A stretch of 64,000 bases of DNA from Mesorhizobium sp. J428 (GCF_024699925.1 NZ_JAJOMX010000001.1:930001-994000); one strand, 5' to 3'; positions 38,505 through 48,552 are shown, counted from the first letter of the stretch. Notes: generated by a model not told the origin, from the letters alone. Numbers and translations are program-made.

Positions 38505-38552
38505 CGCGAAGGAACGCTGACATATCCGCACGATAGCGCCTCGGCGCCCTCG

Positions 38553-40896
38553 CTACATCCCCGCCTCGCGCCGCACCCGCTCCACCGCCATCAGCACGCG
38601 CTCCGGCGTGGCGGGCGCGTCGAGGCGGGGACAGATGCGATGATCGGCGACGCTGGCGACCGCGTCGGACAGCGCATGCAGCACCGACATGGCGAGCATG
38701 AAGGGCGGCTCGCCGACGGCCTTCGACTTGTGCACTGTCGGCTCGACATTCTCCGCCCAGTCGGCGAGCGCGACGTTGAAGATCTTCGGACGGTCCGAGG
38801 CGAGCGGGATCTTGTAGGTCGAGGGCGCATGCGTCCTGAGCCGGCCCTTCTCGTCCCACACCAGTTCCTCGGTCGTCAGCCAGCCCATGCCCTGGATGAA
38901 GCCGCCCTCGATCTGGCCGAGGTCGATCGCCCGGTTCAGTGACTTGCCGGTCTCGTGCAGGATGTCGGTGCGCTCGACGACATACTCGCCCGTCAGCGTG
39001 TCGATCGACACTTCCGAGCAGGAGGCGCCGTAGGAGAAGTAGTAGAAAGGCCGCCCCTGCCCCTTGTCGCGGTCCCAGTGGATCTTCGGCGTCTTGTAGA
39101 AGCCCGCAGCGGAAAGCTGCACCCGCGCCATATAGGCCTGCCGGATCAGGTCCGCGAAGGCGATCTCTTGGTTGCCGATCCGCACCCGGTTGGGCAGGAA
39201 AACGACCTGCTCCTTCGGCACGCCGTGCTTCTCGGCGGCGAAATCGATCAGCCGGTCCTTGATCTGCCGCGCCGCATTCTGCGCCGCCATGCCGTTGAGG
39301 TCCGTGCCCGAAGACGCTGCGGTCGCCGACGTGTTCGGCACCTTGCCGGTCGTTGTCGCGGTGATCTTCACCTGCTCGATGTCGATCTGGAACTCCTCTG
39401 CCACCACCTGAGCCACCTTGACGTAGAGCCCCTGCCCCATCTCGGTGCCGCCATGGTTCAGGTGCACCGAGCCGTCGGTGTAGACATGCACCAGCGCGCC
39501 GGCCTGGTTGTAAAAGGTCGCGGTGAACGAGATGCCGAACTTGACCGGCGTCAGCGCGATGCCGCGCTTGACGATCGGGCTGTTGGCGTTGAACGCCGCG
39601 ATCTCGCGCCGCCGCCGCTCATAGTCCGAACTCGCCTCCAGCTCGCCGACGATCCGCTCGAGGATGTTGTCCTCGACCGTCTGGTGGTAGGGCGTCACGT
39701 CACGCTCGCCCACGCCGTAGAAATTGATCTTGCGGATCTCCAGCGGGTCCTTGCCCAGCGCGAACGCCACCTCGTCGATGATGCGCTCGGCGCCGACCAT
39801 GCCCTGCGGTCCGCCGAAGCCGCGGAAGGCCGTGTTGGACACCGTATTGGTGTAGAGCGGCGCTGAGGTCGCCTTCACGGCCGGGTAGAAATAGGCGTTG
39901 TCGCAATGGAACAGCGCTCGGTCCGTCACCGGCCCCGACAGGTCGGAGGAGAATCCGCAGCGCGCCGCGTAGTGGAAGTCCGCGCCGAGGATGCGGCCCT
40001 CCTCATCGAAGCCCACCTCGTAGTCGATAAGAAAATCATGCCGCTTGCCGGTCGCGGTCATGTCGTCGTCGCGGTCGGGGCAGAATCTTCACCGCGCGGC
40101 CAAGCTTCTTCGCCGCCACGGCCGCGATCGCCGCGAATTGGTTGCCCTGCGTCTCCTTGCCGCCGAAGCCACCGCCCATGCGGCGGATCTCGATCGTCAC
40201 CGCATGCGAGGGCACGCCCAGCACATGCGCCACCATGTGCTGCACCTCGCTCGGATGCTGCGTCGAGGAGTAGACCGTCACGTCCTGATCCTCGCCGGGC
40301 ACCGCGAGCGCGATATGGCCTTCGAGATAGAAGTGCTCCTGGCCGCCGACCCTCATCTGGCCGCCGATCCGGCGTGGCGCGGCAGCGATCGCGCCCTCTG
40401 CATCGCCGCGCTCCAGCTTGAGCGGCGGCGTCACCATCTTGCCGTTCTTCCGGTCGGTCTCGCCGACATCGGTGAAGAAGGGCAGCTCTTCATACTCCAC
40501 CTTCGCCAGCCGGCAGGCGCGCCGCGCCTGCTCGCGCGTCTCGGCGATCACGGCGAAGATCGGCTGGCCGTAGAACTGGACGAGGCCGTCGGCGAGCACC
40601 GGCTCGTCGTGCCGGCCGGTCGGGCTGATGTCGTTGGAGGCCGGCATGTCCTTGCCGGTCAGCACCAGCCTGACGCCCGGCGCGGTGCGCACCGCGTCGA
40701 GATCCATCGACAGAACCTTTGCATGCGTCACGGTGGAGAGCCCCAGGCAGCCGTGCAGCAGGCCGGCCGGCTCCGGCATGTCGTCGATGTAGACCGCCGT
40801 GCCGGTGACGTGCTTGTGCGCGGAATCGTGCCGCCGGTCGGTGGCGACGCCGCCGGAAATCTTCTCGGCGCGAAGGTTCGGGGCGTGATGGGTCAT
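38553..40896 (-). pseudogene. xdhB: Xanthine dehydrogenase molybdopterin-binding subunit XdhB, frameshifted
   Basis: The large Mo-cofactor subunit that oxidises hypoxanthine and xanthine to urate. The start is ATG 40896 (SGGVATDRRHDSAHKHVTGT, and RRMGGGFGGKETQGNQFA). The catalytic Glu region GEPPFMLAMSVLHALS lies at the far end. One extra C in the run at 40077-40080 breaks the frame after GRAVKI; with three C it reads LPDRDDDMTATGKRHDF and gives a 780-residue protein. As read it splits into a 286-residue and a 502-residue frame. Since the whole purine operon is otherwise present, a sequencing error is the simpler explanation. Confidence 0.9.
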
Positions 40897-42366
40897 GCCG
40901 CGCGCTCCCGCGTAATGGTGATCCGCTTTTTCGTGCCGGTCGTCTCAAAATAGAAGCGCAGCAGCAGGTTCTTCGCCACGGTCATGCGTTGTCTCCGCTG
41001 AGGCGCGCATGTCGCTGAGCGGGGTGAAATCCTTCGGATACTCCGCCATCGCCGCCTCGACGGTCGCGACCGACCATTCCTGGCCGACAAGGGTCGCCTC
41101 GACCGCGCCCGCTCGCTTCGGCGTCGCCGCCATGCCGCCATAGGCGATGCGCGCCGACGTCACGCGCCCGCCCTCGACCTCGACATGGAACGCGCCGAGC
41201 GTCGCGGTAATGTCCTCGTCGCGACGCTTTGTGACCTTGTGCACGCCGAAATGCGCGCCGGCCTTCGGCAGCGGCACGTGCACCGCCTCGACGAACTCGC
41301 CCGCCTGCCGGTCCTGCTTGCCATAGGCGAGGAAGAAGGTTTCGAGCGGGATCGTCCGCCGCGCGCTGCCCTTGCGCAGCGTCAGCGTGGCGCCGAGTGC
41401 GATCAGCGGCGGCGGCGTATCGCCGATGGGCGAGCCGTTGGCGATGTTGCCGCCGATGGTGCCCATGTTGCGCACCTGATCACCGCCGATCCGGTCGATC
41501 AGCGGACCAAAGGCCGGAATGCGCGCCGCGAGCGCCTCGCGGGCCTCGGTATAGGTGACGCCGGCGCCGATCGTCAGCACGCCGTCCGCCTCCTCGATAC
41601 CCTTCAGGTCGTCGAGATGGCCGACGAAGACGACGGGCGTAATGTCGCGCATGAACTTGGTCACCCACAGGCCGACATCGGTCGAGCCAGCGACGATCCG
41701 CGCACCCGGTTCCGCATCGAGAACCTCGGCCAGGTCGTCTGCCGAGACCGGGATGACCAGCCGGTCCTTGCCCGATCCGATCTCGACGCGCGATCCGTCG
41801 CGCATCTCCCACAGCGCGTCGCTGATCCGGCCGCGCTCGGCGGCGAGCTCGCTATCGGCGGCGACGCCGTATTCCGAGATCGCCTTCGCCGCCTTCACGA
41901 TCGCGTCGTAGCCGGTGCAGCGGCAGAGATTGCCCTGCAGCGCCTTCTCGATCGCCGCCTCAGACGGCCACGGCTCGCGCATCCACAGGCCGTAGAGCGA
42001 CATCACGAAGCCGGGCGTGCAGAAGCCGCATTGCGAGCCTTGGAAGTCGACCATCGCCTGCTGGACGGGATGCAGCCGGCCGTTCTGGCCCTTCAGGTGC
42101 TCCACCGTGACCACATGGCAGCCGTCGAGGCTGGCAAGAAAGCGGATACAGGCATTGACGCTCTCGTAGACCAGCCCGTCGCCGGCCAGCCGCCCCACCA
42201 ACACCGTGCAGGCGCCGCAATCGCCTTCCGCACAACCTTCTTTGGTGCCGCGTAGCGACCGTCGCAGCCGCAGCCAGTCGAGCAGGGTTTCGTCGGGCCT
42301 GAGGTCTGCTATCTCGACCGTCTCGTCGTTCAGGAGGAAGCGGATCGTGGAGCGGATGGCTGGCAT
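40893..42366 (-). CDS. xdhA: Xanthine dehydrogenase small subunit XdhA ([2Fe-2S]/FAD), C-terminal frameshift
   Basis: The electron-transfer subunit. Two [2Fe-2S] sites appear (GCAEGDCGACTVLVG, and CGFCTPGFVMS plus NLCRCTGYDAIV), followed by the FAD domain (IVAGSTDVGLWVTK, GTIGGNIANGSPIGDTPPPL). One extra base in the TT at 40988-40989 shifts the last 30 or so residues; removing it gives RASAETRMTVAKNLLLRF and a stop at 40893 that overlaps the xdhB ATG (ATGA), the expected coupling. As read the frame ends at 40945 with 473 residues. First gene of xdhABC. Confidence 0.92.
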
Positions 42367-42372
42367 TGCGGA

Positions 42373-42738
42373 TCAGCTCCCCCTGTAGGTCGAATAGCCG
42401 TAGGGCGAGATGAGCAGCGGCACGTGATAGTGCGCCTCCTCGGCCATGCCGAAACGGATCGGCACCTGGTCGAGGAACAGCGGGTCAGGCAGGTCGGTTC
42501 CCTGCGCCCGCAGATAGTCCCCGGCGAGGAACACCAGCTCGTACTGCCCGGTCTTGAAATCCTTGCCGGCCAGCAGCGGCTCGTCGCAACGTCCGTCGGC
42601 ATTGGTCGTCACCGCCTTGATCTTCTTGTGCGAATTGCCGCTGACCCGGTAGAGCCAGATCTCCAGTCCGGCTGCCGGCTTGCCCGTCGCCGTGTCCAGC
42701 ACGTGGGTTGTCAGCTTTCCGCCGCTGCCTTGCGCCAT
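42373..42738 (-). CDS. uraH: 5-Hydroxyisourate hydrolase (transthyretin-like)
   Basis: A 121-residue HIUase that hydrolyses 5-hydroxyisourate, the PuuD product, to OHCU. LTTHVLDTATGKPAAGLEI carries the catalytic His, and the C-terminus ends in the YRGS signature. ATG 42738 follows AGGAACG; an upstream in-frame start adds non-conserved residues. It lies six bases before xdhA and leads the uraH-xdhABC transcription unit. Divergent from puuE-uraD. Confidence 0.94.
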   Translation of the reverse strand: MAQGSGGKLTTHVLDTATGKPAAGLEIWLYRVSGNSHKKIKAVTTNADGRCDEPLLAGKDFKTGQYELVFLAGDYLRAQGTDLPDPLFLDQVPIRFGMAEEAHYHVPLLISPYGYSTYRGS

Positions 42739-42840
42739 TCGTTCCTGCCTCTTGTCCAGGCACGGCATTCGCCGTGCCTGCGGATTGTGCGGCATTTCAA
42801 GGGAATGGATAAGCCCTGGCGCGGCGTGTGGCTACACAAA

Positions 42841-42851
42841 GACTTTCAAAA
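42841..42851. promoter_or_regulatory. Shared motif in the uraH / puuE-uraD divergent promoter
   Basis: GACTTTCAAAA occurs here and again, identical over 11 bases, at 35325-35335 between puuD and the LysR gene. Both gaps are divergent promoters of the same pathway, so it is a candidate site for the LysR regulator or another pathway regulator. Only two copies were seen; no further palindrome was convincing. Confidence 0.4.
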
Positions 42852-42925
42852 TTTTCGAGGGGTATCGCACTGATCCCCTTTGATAGTGTTGAATGGGGAG
42901 CAGTTGAACTCCCGGCAGGACATCG

Positions 42926-44371
42926 ATGACCGAACCAAGACGTTATGTGCGCGACATGCGCGGCTACGGGGCCAATCCGCCCGATCCGAAATGGCCCGGC
43001 GGCGCCCATGTCTGCGTCCAGTTCGTGCTGAACTACGAGGAAGGCGGCGAGAACTCGATCCTGCACGGTGACGCCGCCTCCGAGGCGTTCCTGTCCGAGA
43101 TCACCGGCGCCCAGCCCTGGCCCGGCATGCGCCACTGGAACATGGAATCGATCTACGAATACGGCGCGCGCGCCGGCTTCTGGCGGCTGCATCGGATGTT
43201 CACCGCGGCCGGCATCCCGCTGACGATCTACGGCGTCGCAACAGCGCTTGCGCGTTCGCCCGACCAAGTCGCGGCCATGCAGGCGGCCGGCTGGGAGATC
43301 GCCTCGCACGGCCTGAAATGGATCGACTACCGCGACACGCCCGAAGAGGTCGAGCGCGCGCATATGGAAGAGGCGATCCGCCTGCATGCCGAGGTGACCG
43401 GCGAGCGGCCGCGCGGCTGGTACACCGGCCGCACCTCGGTCAACACCGTGCGGCTTGCCGCGGCCGAGGGCGGTTTCGACTACGTGTCGGACACGATGGA
43501 CGACGACCTGCCCTACTGGCTCGACCATGACGGGCACGGCAACCCGATCCCGCCGCAGCTGATCCTGCCCTACACGCTCGACGCCAACGACATGCGCTTC
43601 GCGATCCAGGCGGGCTATGCCGAAGGTCAGCAGTTCTTCACCTACCTCAAGGACGCCTTCGACACCCATTACGCCGAAGGCCGCGCCGGCCGGCCGTCGA
43701 TGATGAACATCGGCCTGCACTGCCGCCTCGTCGGGCGTCCAGGCCGCGCGGCGGCACTGCAGCGCTTCATCGACTACGTCCAGTCCCACGACAATGTCTG
43801 GATCGCGCGCCGCACCGACATCGCCCGCCACTGGCGCGAGCATCACCCTTACCAGGCGGCGGCACTTCGCCCCTCGCGCATGAGCCGCGCGGATTTCGTC
43901 GCCCGCTTCGGCTCGATCTTCGAGCACTCGCCATGGGTCGCCGAGCGCGCCTTCGAGCTGGAGCTCGGCCCGGCGCACGATTCAGCCGGCGGCCTGCACA
44001 ACGCGCTCTGCCGCGCCTTCCGCTCGGCGAGCGAGGGCGAGCGGCTGGGCGTCCTCAAGGCCCATCCGGACCTCGCCGGCAAGCTCGCCGCCGCAAGGCG
44101 GCTGACGCCGGAATCGACCTCGGAACAGGCCTCCGCCGGCCTCGATGCGCTGACCGACGCAGAGCGCGAGACCTTCACGCAGCTGAACGCCGACTATGTC
44201 GCGAAGTTCGGCTTCCCCTTCATCATCGCGGTGCGCGACAACACCAGGGCTTCGATCCTCGAAGCCTTCGGCGCGCGCCTCGCCAACGACAGGGCGGGGG
44301 AATTCGCCGCAGCCTGCCGGCAGGTGGAACGCATCGCCTGGTACAGGCTGCGCGACCTGCTGCCGGCCTAG
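42926..44371 (+). CDS. Allantoinase PuuE fused to OHCU decarboxylase UraD
   Basis: A 481-residue bifunctional protein. Residues 1-310 are a cofactor-free allantoinase of the polysaccharide-deacetylase fold (FVLNYEEGGENSILHGD, WEIASHGLKWIDYR, IGLHCRLVGRPGRA). Residues 320-480 are 2-oxo-4-hydroxy-4-carboxy-5-ureidoimidazoline decarboxylase (ADFVARFGSIFEHSPWVAE, and LKAHPDLAGKLA with the catalytic His). The fused enzyme makes S-allantoin from OHCU and opens its ring to allantoate. ATG 42926 has CAGGAC in front. The next gene is 14 bases away. Confidence 0.94.
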   Translation: MTEPRRYVRDMRGYGANPPDPKWPGGAHVCVQFVLNYEEGGENSILHGDAASEAFLSEITGAQPWPGMRHWNMESIYEYGARAGFWRLHRMFTAAGIPLTIYGVATALARSPDQVAAMQAAGWEIASHGLKWIDYRDTPEEVERAHMEEAIRLHAEVTGERPRGWYTGRTSVNTVRLAAAEGGFDYVSDTMDDDLPYWLDHDGHGNPIPPQLILPYTLDANDMRFAIQAGYAEGQQFFTYLKDAFDTHYAEGRAGRPSMMNIGLHCRLVGRPGRAAALQRFIDYVQSHDNVWIARRTDIARHWREHHPYQAAALRPSRMSRADFVARFGSIFEHSPWVAERAFELELGPAHDSAGGLHNALCRAFRSASEGERLGVLKAHPDLAGKLAAARRLTPESTSEQASAGLDALTDAERETFTQLNADYVAKFGFPFIIAVRDNTRASILEAFGARLANDRAGEFAAACRQVERIAWYRLRDLLPA

Positions 44372-44385
44372 GAAGGACAATCAAG

Positions 44386-45216
44386 ATGGCCGGACCCCAA
44401 TATGTCGCCCCGCCCGGTGGCCATCCGCCGCAGACGGACCTGCTGACCGGCCGCGCGGTCTTCACCGAGGCCTATGCCTTCATCCCGCGCGGCGTGATGC
44501 GCGAGATCGTCACCTCCTACCTGCCGCACTGGCAGCGCACCATCGCCTGGATCATCGCGCGGCCGCTCTCCGGCTTCTCGGAGACCTTCACGCAGTATGT
44601 GATGGACGTCTCGCCCGGCGGCGGCAGCGACCGGCCCGAGCCGGATGCGGAAGCCGAGGGCGTCATCTTCCTGATGGACGGCGAGCTGATGGTCACCGTC
44701 GACGGCGCCGCGCACCGCATGCTCAAGGGCGGCTGGGCCTTCCTGCCGCCCGGCAGCCGCTGGACGCTGCGCAACACCGGCACCGGGCCGGCGAAATTCC
44801 ACTGGATCCGCAAGATCTACGAGAAGGTGGACGGCATCGACATGCCGCCGTTGCAGTTCTCCAACGACCAGGACGTAGTGCCGCTCTCCATGCCCGGCAC
44901 CGCTGGCAAATGGGCGACGACCCGCTTCGTCGACCCTGAGGATTTGCGCCATGACATGCACGTCAACATCGTCACCTTCGAGCCCGGCGCGATCATCCCC
45001 TTCATGGAGACCCACGTCATGGAGCACGGGCTCTACGTGCTGGAGGGCAAGGCGGTCTACAAGCTCAACCAGGACTGGGTGGAGGTGGAAGCCGGCGACT
45101 TCATGTGGCTGCGCGCCTTCTGCCCGCAGGCCTGCTACGCCGGCGGACCGGGGAAGTTCCGCTACCTGCTCTACAAGGACGTCAACCGGCACCCTAGGCT
45201 TGGGTTGAGGCGATAG
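44386..45216 (+). CDS. (S)-ureidoglycine aminohydrolase-like bicupin
   Basis: A 276-residue bicupin of the (S)-ureidoglycine aminohydrolase (AllE/YlbA) family, sometimes annotated as bifunctional with allantoicase. It releases ammonia from ureidoglycine to give ureidoglycolate. The second cupin carries the metal-site region IIPFMETHVMEHGLYVLEGK; the first has LMDGELMVTVDGAAHRMLKG. ATG 44386 follows GGAAGGAC. No allantoate amidohydrolase is present in the window, so the step before it must be encoded elsewhere or be done by this protein itself. Confidence 0.9.
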   Translation: MAGPQYVAPPGGHPPQTDLLTGRAVFTEAYAFIPRGVMREIVTSYLPHWQRTIAWIIARPLSGFSETFTQYVMDVSPGGGSDRPEPDAEAEGVIFLMDGELMVTVDGAAHRMLKGGWAFLPPGSRWTLRNTGTGPAKFHWIRKIYEKVDGIDMPPLQFSNDQDVVPLSMPGTAGKWATTRFVDPEDLRHDMHVNIVTFEPGAIIPFMETHVMEHGLYVLEGKAVYKLNQDWVEVEAGDFMWLRAFCPQACYAGGPGKFRYLLYKDVNRHPRLGLRR

Positions 45217-45232
45217 GTGCGGACGAAGACCA

Positions 45233-45385
45233 CCCCCCTCTGGCCTGCCGGCCATCTCCCCCTCAAGGGGGGAGATTTGCAGCTCCGGCGTATGCGCCCC
45301 CCCTGCAGCGTCGACGATTGGCAAAATCCGACGCGTCAGCCAATCTCCCCCTTGAGGGGGAGATGGCCGGCAGGCCAGAGGGGGG
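45233..45385. repeat. Family A intergenic palindrome, copy 3
   Basis: 153 bases, with the same arms as copies 1 and 2. It fills the whole gap between the bicupin gene and allA. The last bases of the element (GAGGGGGG) lie 6 bases before the allA GTG and appear to serve as its ribosome binding site. Confidence 0.92.
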
Positions 45386-45391
45386 TCGTTC

Positions 45392-45895
45392 GTGAAAACC
45401 CTCACCGCCTGCCCCCTGACCCGCGAAACCTTCGCTGCCTTCGGCGACGTGCTCGACATGGACTGGCCGAACCACTATCCGATCAATGCCGGCAAGTGCG
45501 AGCGCTACCACGACCTCGCCACCGCCGAAGCTGTCGGCACCGACGCGCGTGTCATCCTGTCGATCTTCCGCGCCACGCCCTACGCGTTTCCGCTCACCCT
45601 CGACATGATGGAGCGCCACCCTTTCGGCAGCCAGGCCTTCATGCCGCTCTCGCCGCGCCCCTTCCTCGTCGTGGTCGCGCATGACGCGGACGGCACTCCC
45701 GGCACCCCGCACGCCTTCGTCACCGCGCCCGGCCAGGGCGTGAACTATCCGCGCAACCTCTGGCATGCGGTGCTGACCCCCATCGGCGCGCCGCAGGATT
45801 TCCTCGTTGTCGACCGCGCGGGGAAGGAAAAGAACCTCGAAGAGCACCATTTCGCCGAACCCTGGACGATCACCCTGCCGGAGGGCCTCGCATGA
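45392..45895 (+). CDS. allA: Ureidoglycolate lyase
   Basis: A 167-residue ureidoglycolate lyase that splits ureidoglycolate into glyoxylate and urea. The family is recognised by LTRETFAAFGDVL, FRATPYAFPLTLDMMERHPF, GSQAFMPLSPRPFLVVVAHD and GVNYPRNLWHAVL. The start is GTG 45392, with the purine-rich end of the palindrome as its only Shine-Dalgarno. The stop overlaps the deaminase start (ATGA). The glyoxylate formed could feed the hyi/glycerate kinase operon. Confidence 0.93.
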   Translation: MKTLTACPLTRETFAAFGDVLDMDWPNHYPINAGKCERYHDLATAEAVGTDARVILSIFRATPYAFPLTLDMMERHPFGSQAFMPLSPRPFLVVVAHDADGTPGTPHAFVTAPGQGVNYPRNLWHAVLTPIGAPQDFLVVDRAGKEKNLEEHHFAEPWTITLPEGLA

Positions 45896-46485
45896 CCGAC
45901 ACCGCCTTGATCGAACGCCTGCTCGACGTCATGGAGCACGACATCGTTCCGAAGACCGCGGCGGGCGTCGCGGCGGGCAATAAGCTGTTCGGCGCCGCGA
46001 TCCTGCGCAAGGACGACCTGTCGGTGGTGATCGCCGAGACCAACAACGAGCTGGAAAACCCGCTCTGGCACGGCGAGGTCCATGCGCTGAAGCGCTTCTA
46101 CGAACTGCCGAAGGCCAGCCGGCCCGAGACGAAGGACTGCGTCTTCCTCGCCACCCACGAGCCCTGCTCGCTCTGCCTCTCCGCCATCACCTGGACCGGT
46201 TTCGACAATTTCTACTATTTCTTCAGCCACGAGGATTCGCGCGACGCCTTCGCCATTCCCCACGATTTGAAGATCCTGAAGGAGGTCTTCACGCTCGACC
46301 CCGGCGGCTACAACGCCACCAATGCCTTCTGGACCGGCCGTTCGCTGCGTCGGATGATCTCGGCCCTGCCCGAGCCCGACCGCACCCGCCTCTCCGCCCG
46401 CGCCGACACACTGGTCGGGACCTATGACCGCCTGTCGGCGACCTATCAGGCGCAGAAGCAGGACAACGACATTCCGTTGAATTGA
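45892..46485 (+). CDS. Nucleoside/nucleobase deaminase of the cytidine-deaminase fold
   Basis: A 197-residue zinc deaminase. The zinc and proton-shuttle residues are in WHGEVHALKRF (His, Glu) and THEPCSLCLSAITW (two Cys). It belongs to the CMP/dCMP deaminase superfamily; its substrate could be a purine base or nucleoside, or a ureide, given that it is translationally coupled to allA at the end of the purine operon. GuaD already covers guanine, so a different substrate is likely. Confidence 0.87.
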   Translation: MTDTALIERLLDVMEHDIVPKTAAGVAAGNKLFGAAILRKDDLSVVIAETNNELENPLWHGEVHALKRFYELPKASRPETKDCVFLATHEPCSLCLSAITWTGFDNFYYFFSHEDSRDAFAIPHDLKILKEVFTLDPGGYNATNAFWTGRSLRRMISALPEPDRTRLSARADTLVGTYDRLSATYQAQKQDNDIPLN

Positions 46486-46546
46486 GCGGCGATTGATGTC
46501 GCATCCGAGCCTTGCCTCGCGAGGCGGGGCATAGTCGGATGCGGTC

Positions 46547-48547
46547 ATGAAGACCGTCACTTCCTTTCCCCGCCGTGTCGTCGAATATCCCGACATCGGC
46601 ATCGTCATGCCCGACGGATGCCGGCTGTCGGCGCGCATCTGGATGCCGGAGGATGCTACAGAGAACCCGGTGCCGGCGATCCTCGAGCACCTGCCCTACC
46701 GCAAGCGCGACGGCACGACCGCGCGCGACGAACTCACCCACCCGTATTTCGCCGGCCACGGCTATGCCTCGATCCGTGTCGACATGCGCGGCAACGGCGA
46801 CTCCGACGGATTGATGGAGGACGAATATACCGCGCAGGAGTTGCAGGACGCCTGCGACGTTATCGCTTGGGCCGCCGCCCAGCCCTGGTGCAATGGCAAG
46901 GTCGGCATGATGGGCATCTCCTGGGGCGGCTTCAACGCGCTCCAGGTCGCGGCACTCCGCCCCCCCGCGCTCAAGGCGATCATCACCCTCTGCTCGACCG
47001 TCGACCGCTATGCCGACGACATCCACTATAAGGGCGGCTGCCTGCTCAACGAAAACCTCGGCTGGGCGGCCAACATGCTCTCTTATTCGTCGCGCCCGCC
47101 GGACCCCGCCCTCGTCGGCGCGCGGTGGCGCGAGATGTGGCTCAAGCGGCTGGAGAACATGCCCTTCCTCGCCAGGACCTGGTTCTCGCACCAGACCCGC
47201 GACGCTTACTGGAAGCACGGATCGGTCTGCGAGGACTATGCGGCGATCGAGGCGGCGGTGCTGTCGATCGGCGGCTGGCACGACGGCTATCGCAACACGA
47301 TGTCGCACCTGGTCGAGAATGTCTCCGCGCCGGTGAAGGGTATCGTCGGGCCGTGGATCCACAAATACCCGCATTTCGCCGCCCCCGGGCCGGCGATCGG
47401 CTTCCTGCAGGAGGCCCTGCGCTGGTGGGACCGCTGGCTCAAGGATATCGACACCGGCGTCGAGGACGATCCGGCCATGCGGCTGTGGCTGATGGACAGC
47501 GTGCGCCCCGCCTACTGGCATCCCGAACGTCCGGGCCGCTGGATCGCGGAGAGCCAATGGCCCTCGCCCGGCATCTCGACGCGCGCGCTGCACCTTGCAG
47601 CCTCGCGGCTCGCCGACGCGCCCTCCCCGTTCTTGCGCCTCGTCGCCTCGCCGCAGGATTGCGGCCTCGCCACCGGCGAGTATTTCCCGTTCAACTTCGG
47701 CCCGGAACTGCCGGGCGACCAGCGGCCCGACGATGCGCTGTCCGCCTGCTTCGATGGCGACGTTTTGGACGAAGCGCTGGACATCGTCGGGGCGCCGTCC
47801 GTCCGCCTTGCCTTCATACCGGACCGGCCGCAGGCGAACCTCTGCGTCCGCCTCTGCGACGTGCATCCCGACGGCGCCTCGGAACTGATCAGCTACGGCC
47901 TGCTCAACCTCACGCACCGTAATTCGCACGAGTTCCCGCAACCTCTCGTTCCCGGGGAACCGACCATCGCCACGGTCGTCCTCGACCAGTGCGCCTATCG
48001 CATTCCGGCGGGCCACCATCTGCGTGTTGCGATCTCGACGGCCTACTGGCCCGCCGTCTGGCCGTCGCCGGAGGCGGCATCGGTCGAGCTGACCGCCGGA
48101 GCGCTGGCGCTTCCGGTCCGTCCCACGGCCGCAGGCGACGAGTGGCATTTCGAGGCGCCGCAGGCCGCGCCGGCATGGCAGGTCGAGGAACTTCGGCCGC
48201 CGTCCTCCGAGCGCCGCATCGAGCGCGACCTGGAAACGGGGCTGGTGATGGTCGTCGTGGCGAACGACTTCGGCGAGGTGCGCGACCTTGACCACGGCCT
48301 CGTTACCGGCTCGCGGATGTCCGAGCGCTGGACGATCCGGCCCGACGACCCGCTGTCGGCGCGGGCGGAGATCTGGTGGGAGCAAACCCTGTCACGCGGC
48401 GACTGGTCGGTCCGCACCGAAGCCCGGTCGTCGATGCGGTCGGACGCCGAGAGCTTTTATCTCGCCGCCCGCCTGGAGGCGTGGGAAGGTTCGGATCGCC
48501 TGTTCGAGCGGGATTTCGCCGACACGGTGGCACGTCGGCACCTCTAG
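46547..48547 (+). CDS. CocE/NonD family alpha/beta hydrolase
   Basis: A 666-residue serine hydrolase of the X-Pro dipeptidyl-peptidase/cocaine esterase family. The nucleophile elbow is MMGISWGGFNALQ, the acid is likely in the region near SIGGWHDGYRNT, and the His is in GPWIHKYPH. The C-terminal jelly-roll domain follows (LRVAISTAYWPAVWPSPE). No signal peptide is seen, so it is cytoplasmic. It likely cleaves an ester or amide brought in by the ABC importer downstream (context inference). Confidence 0.88.
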   Translation: MKTVTSFPRRVVEYPDIGIVMPDGCRLSARIWMPEDATENPVPAILEHLPYRKRDGTTARDELTHPYFAGHGYASIRVDMRGNGDSDGLMEDEYTAQELQDACDVIAWAAAQPWCNGKVGMMGISWGGFNALQVAALRPPALKAIITLCSTVDRYADDIHYKGGCLLNENLGWAANMLSYSSRPPDPALVGARWREMWLKRLENMPFLARTWFSHQTRDAYWKHGSVCEDYAAIEAAVLSIGGWHDGYRNTMSHLVENVSAPVKGIVGPWIHKYPHFAAPGPAIGFLQEALRWWDRWLKDIDTGVEDDPAMRLWLMDSVRPAYWHPERPGRWIAESQWPSPGISTRALHLAASRLADAPSPFLRLVASPQDCGLATGEYFPFNFGPELPGDQRPDDALSACFDGDVLDEALDIVGAPSVRLAFIPDRPQANLCVRLCDVHPDGASELISYGLLNLTHRNSHEFPQPLVPGEPTIATVVLDQCAYRIPAGHHLRVAISTAYWPAVWPSPEAASVELTAGALALPVRPTAAGDEWHFEAPQAAPAWQVEELRPPSSERRIERDLETGLVMVVVANDFGEVRDLDHGLVTGSRMSERWTIRPDDPLSARAEIWWEQTLSRGDWSVRTEARSSMRSDAESFYLAARLEAWEGSDRLFERDFADTVARRHL

Positions 48548-48552
48548 CAATT

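Noticed and set aside
42859..42878. GGGG...CCCC apparent inverted repeat in the uraH/puuE gap
   Set aside because: Only the four outer bases pair; the inner part is not complementary.
46289..48385. A 698-residue open frame opposite the CocE hydrolase gene
   Set aside because: Shadow of the CocE gene; no start signal and no domain.
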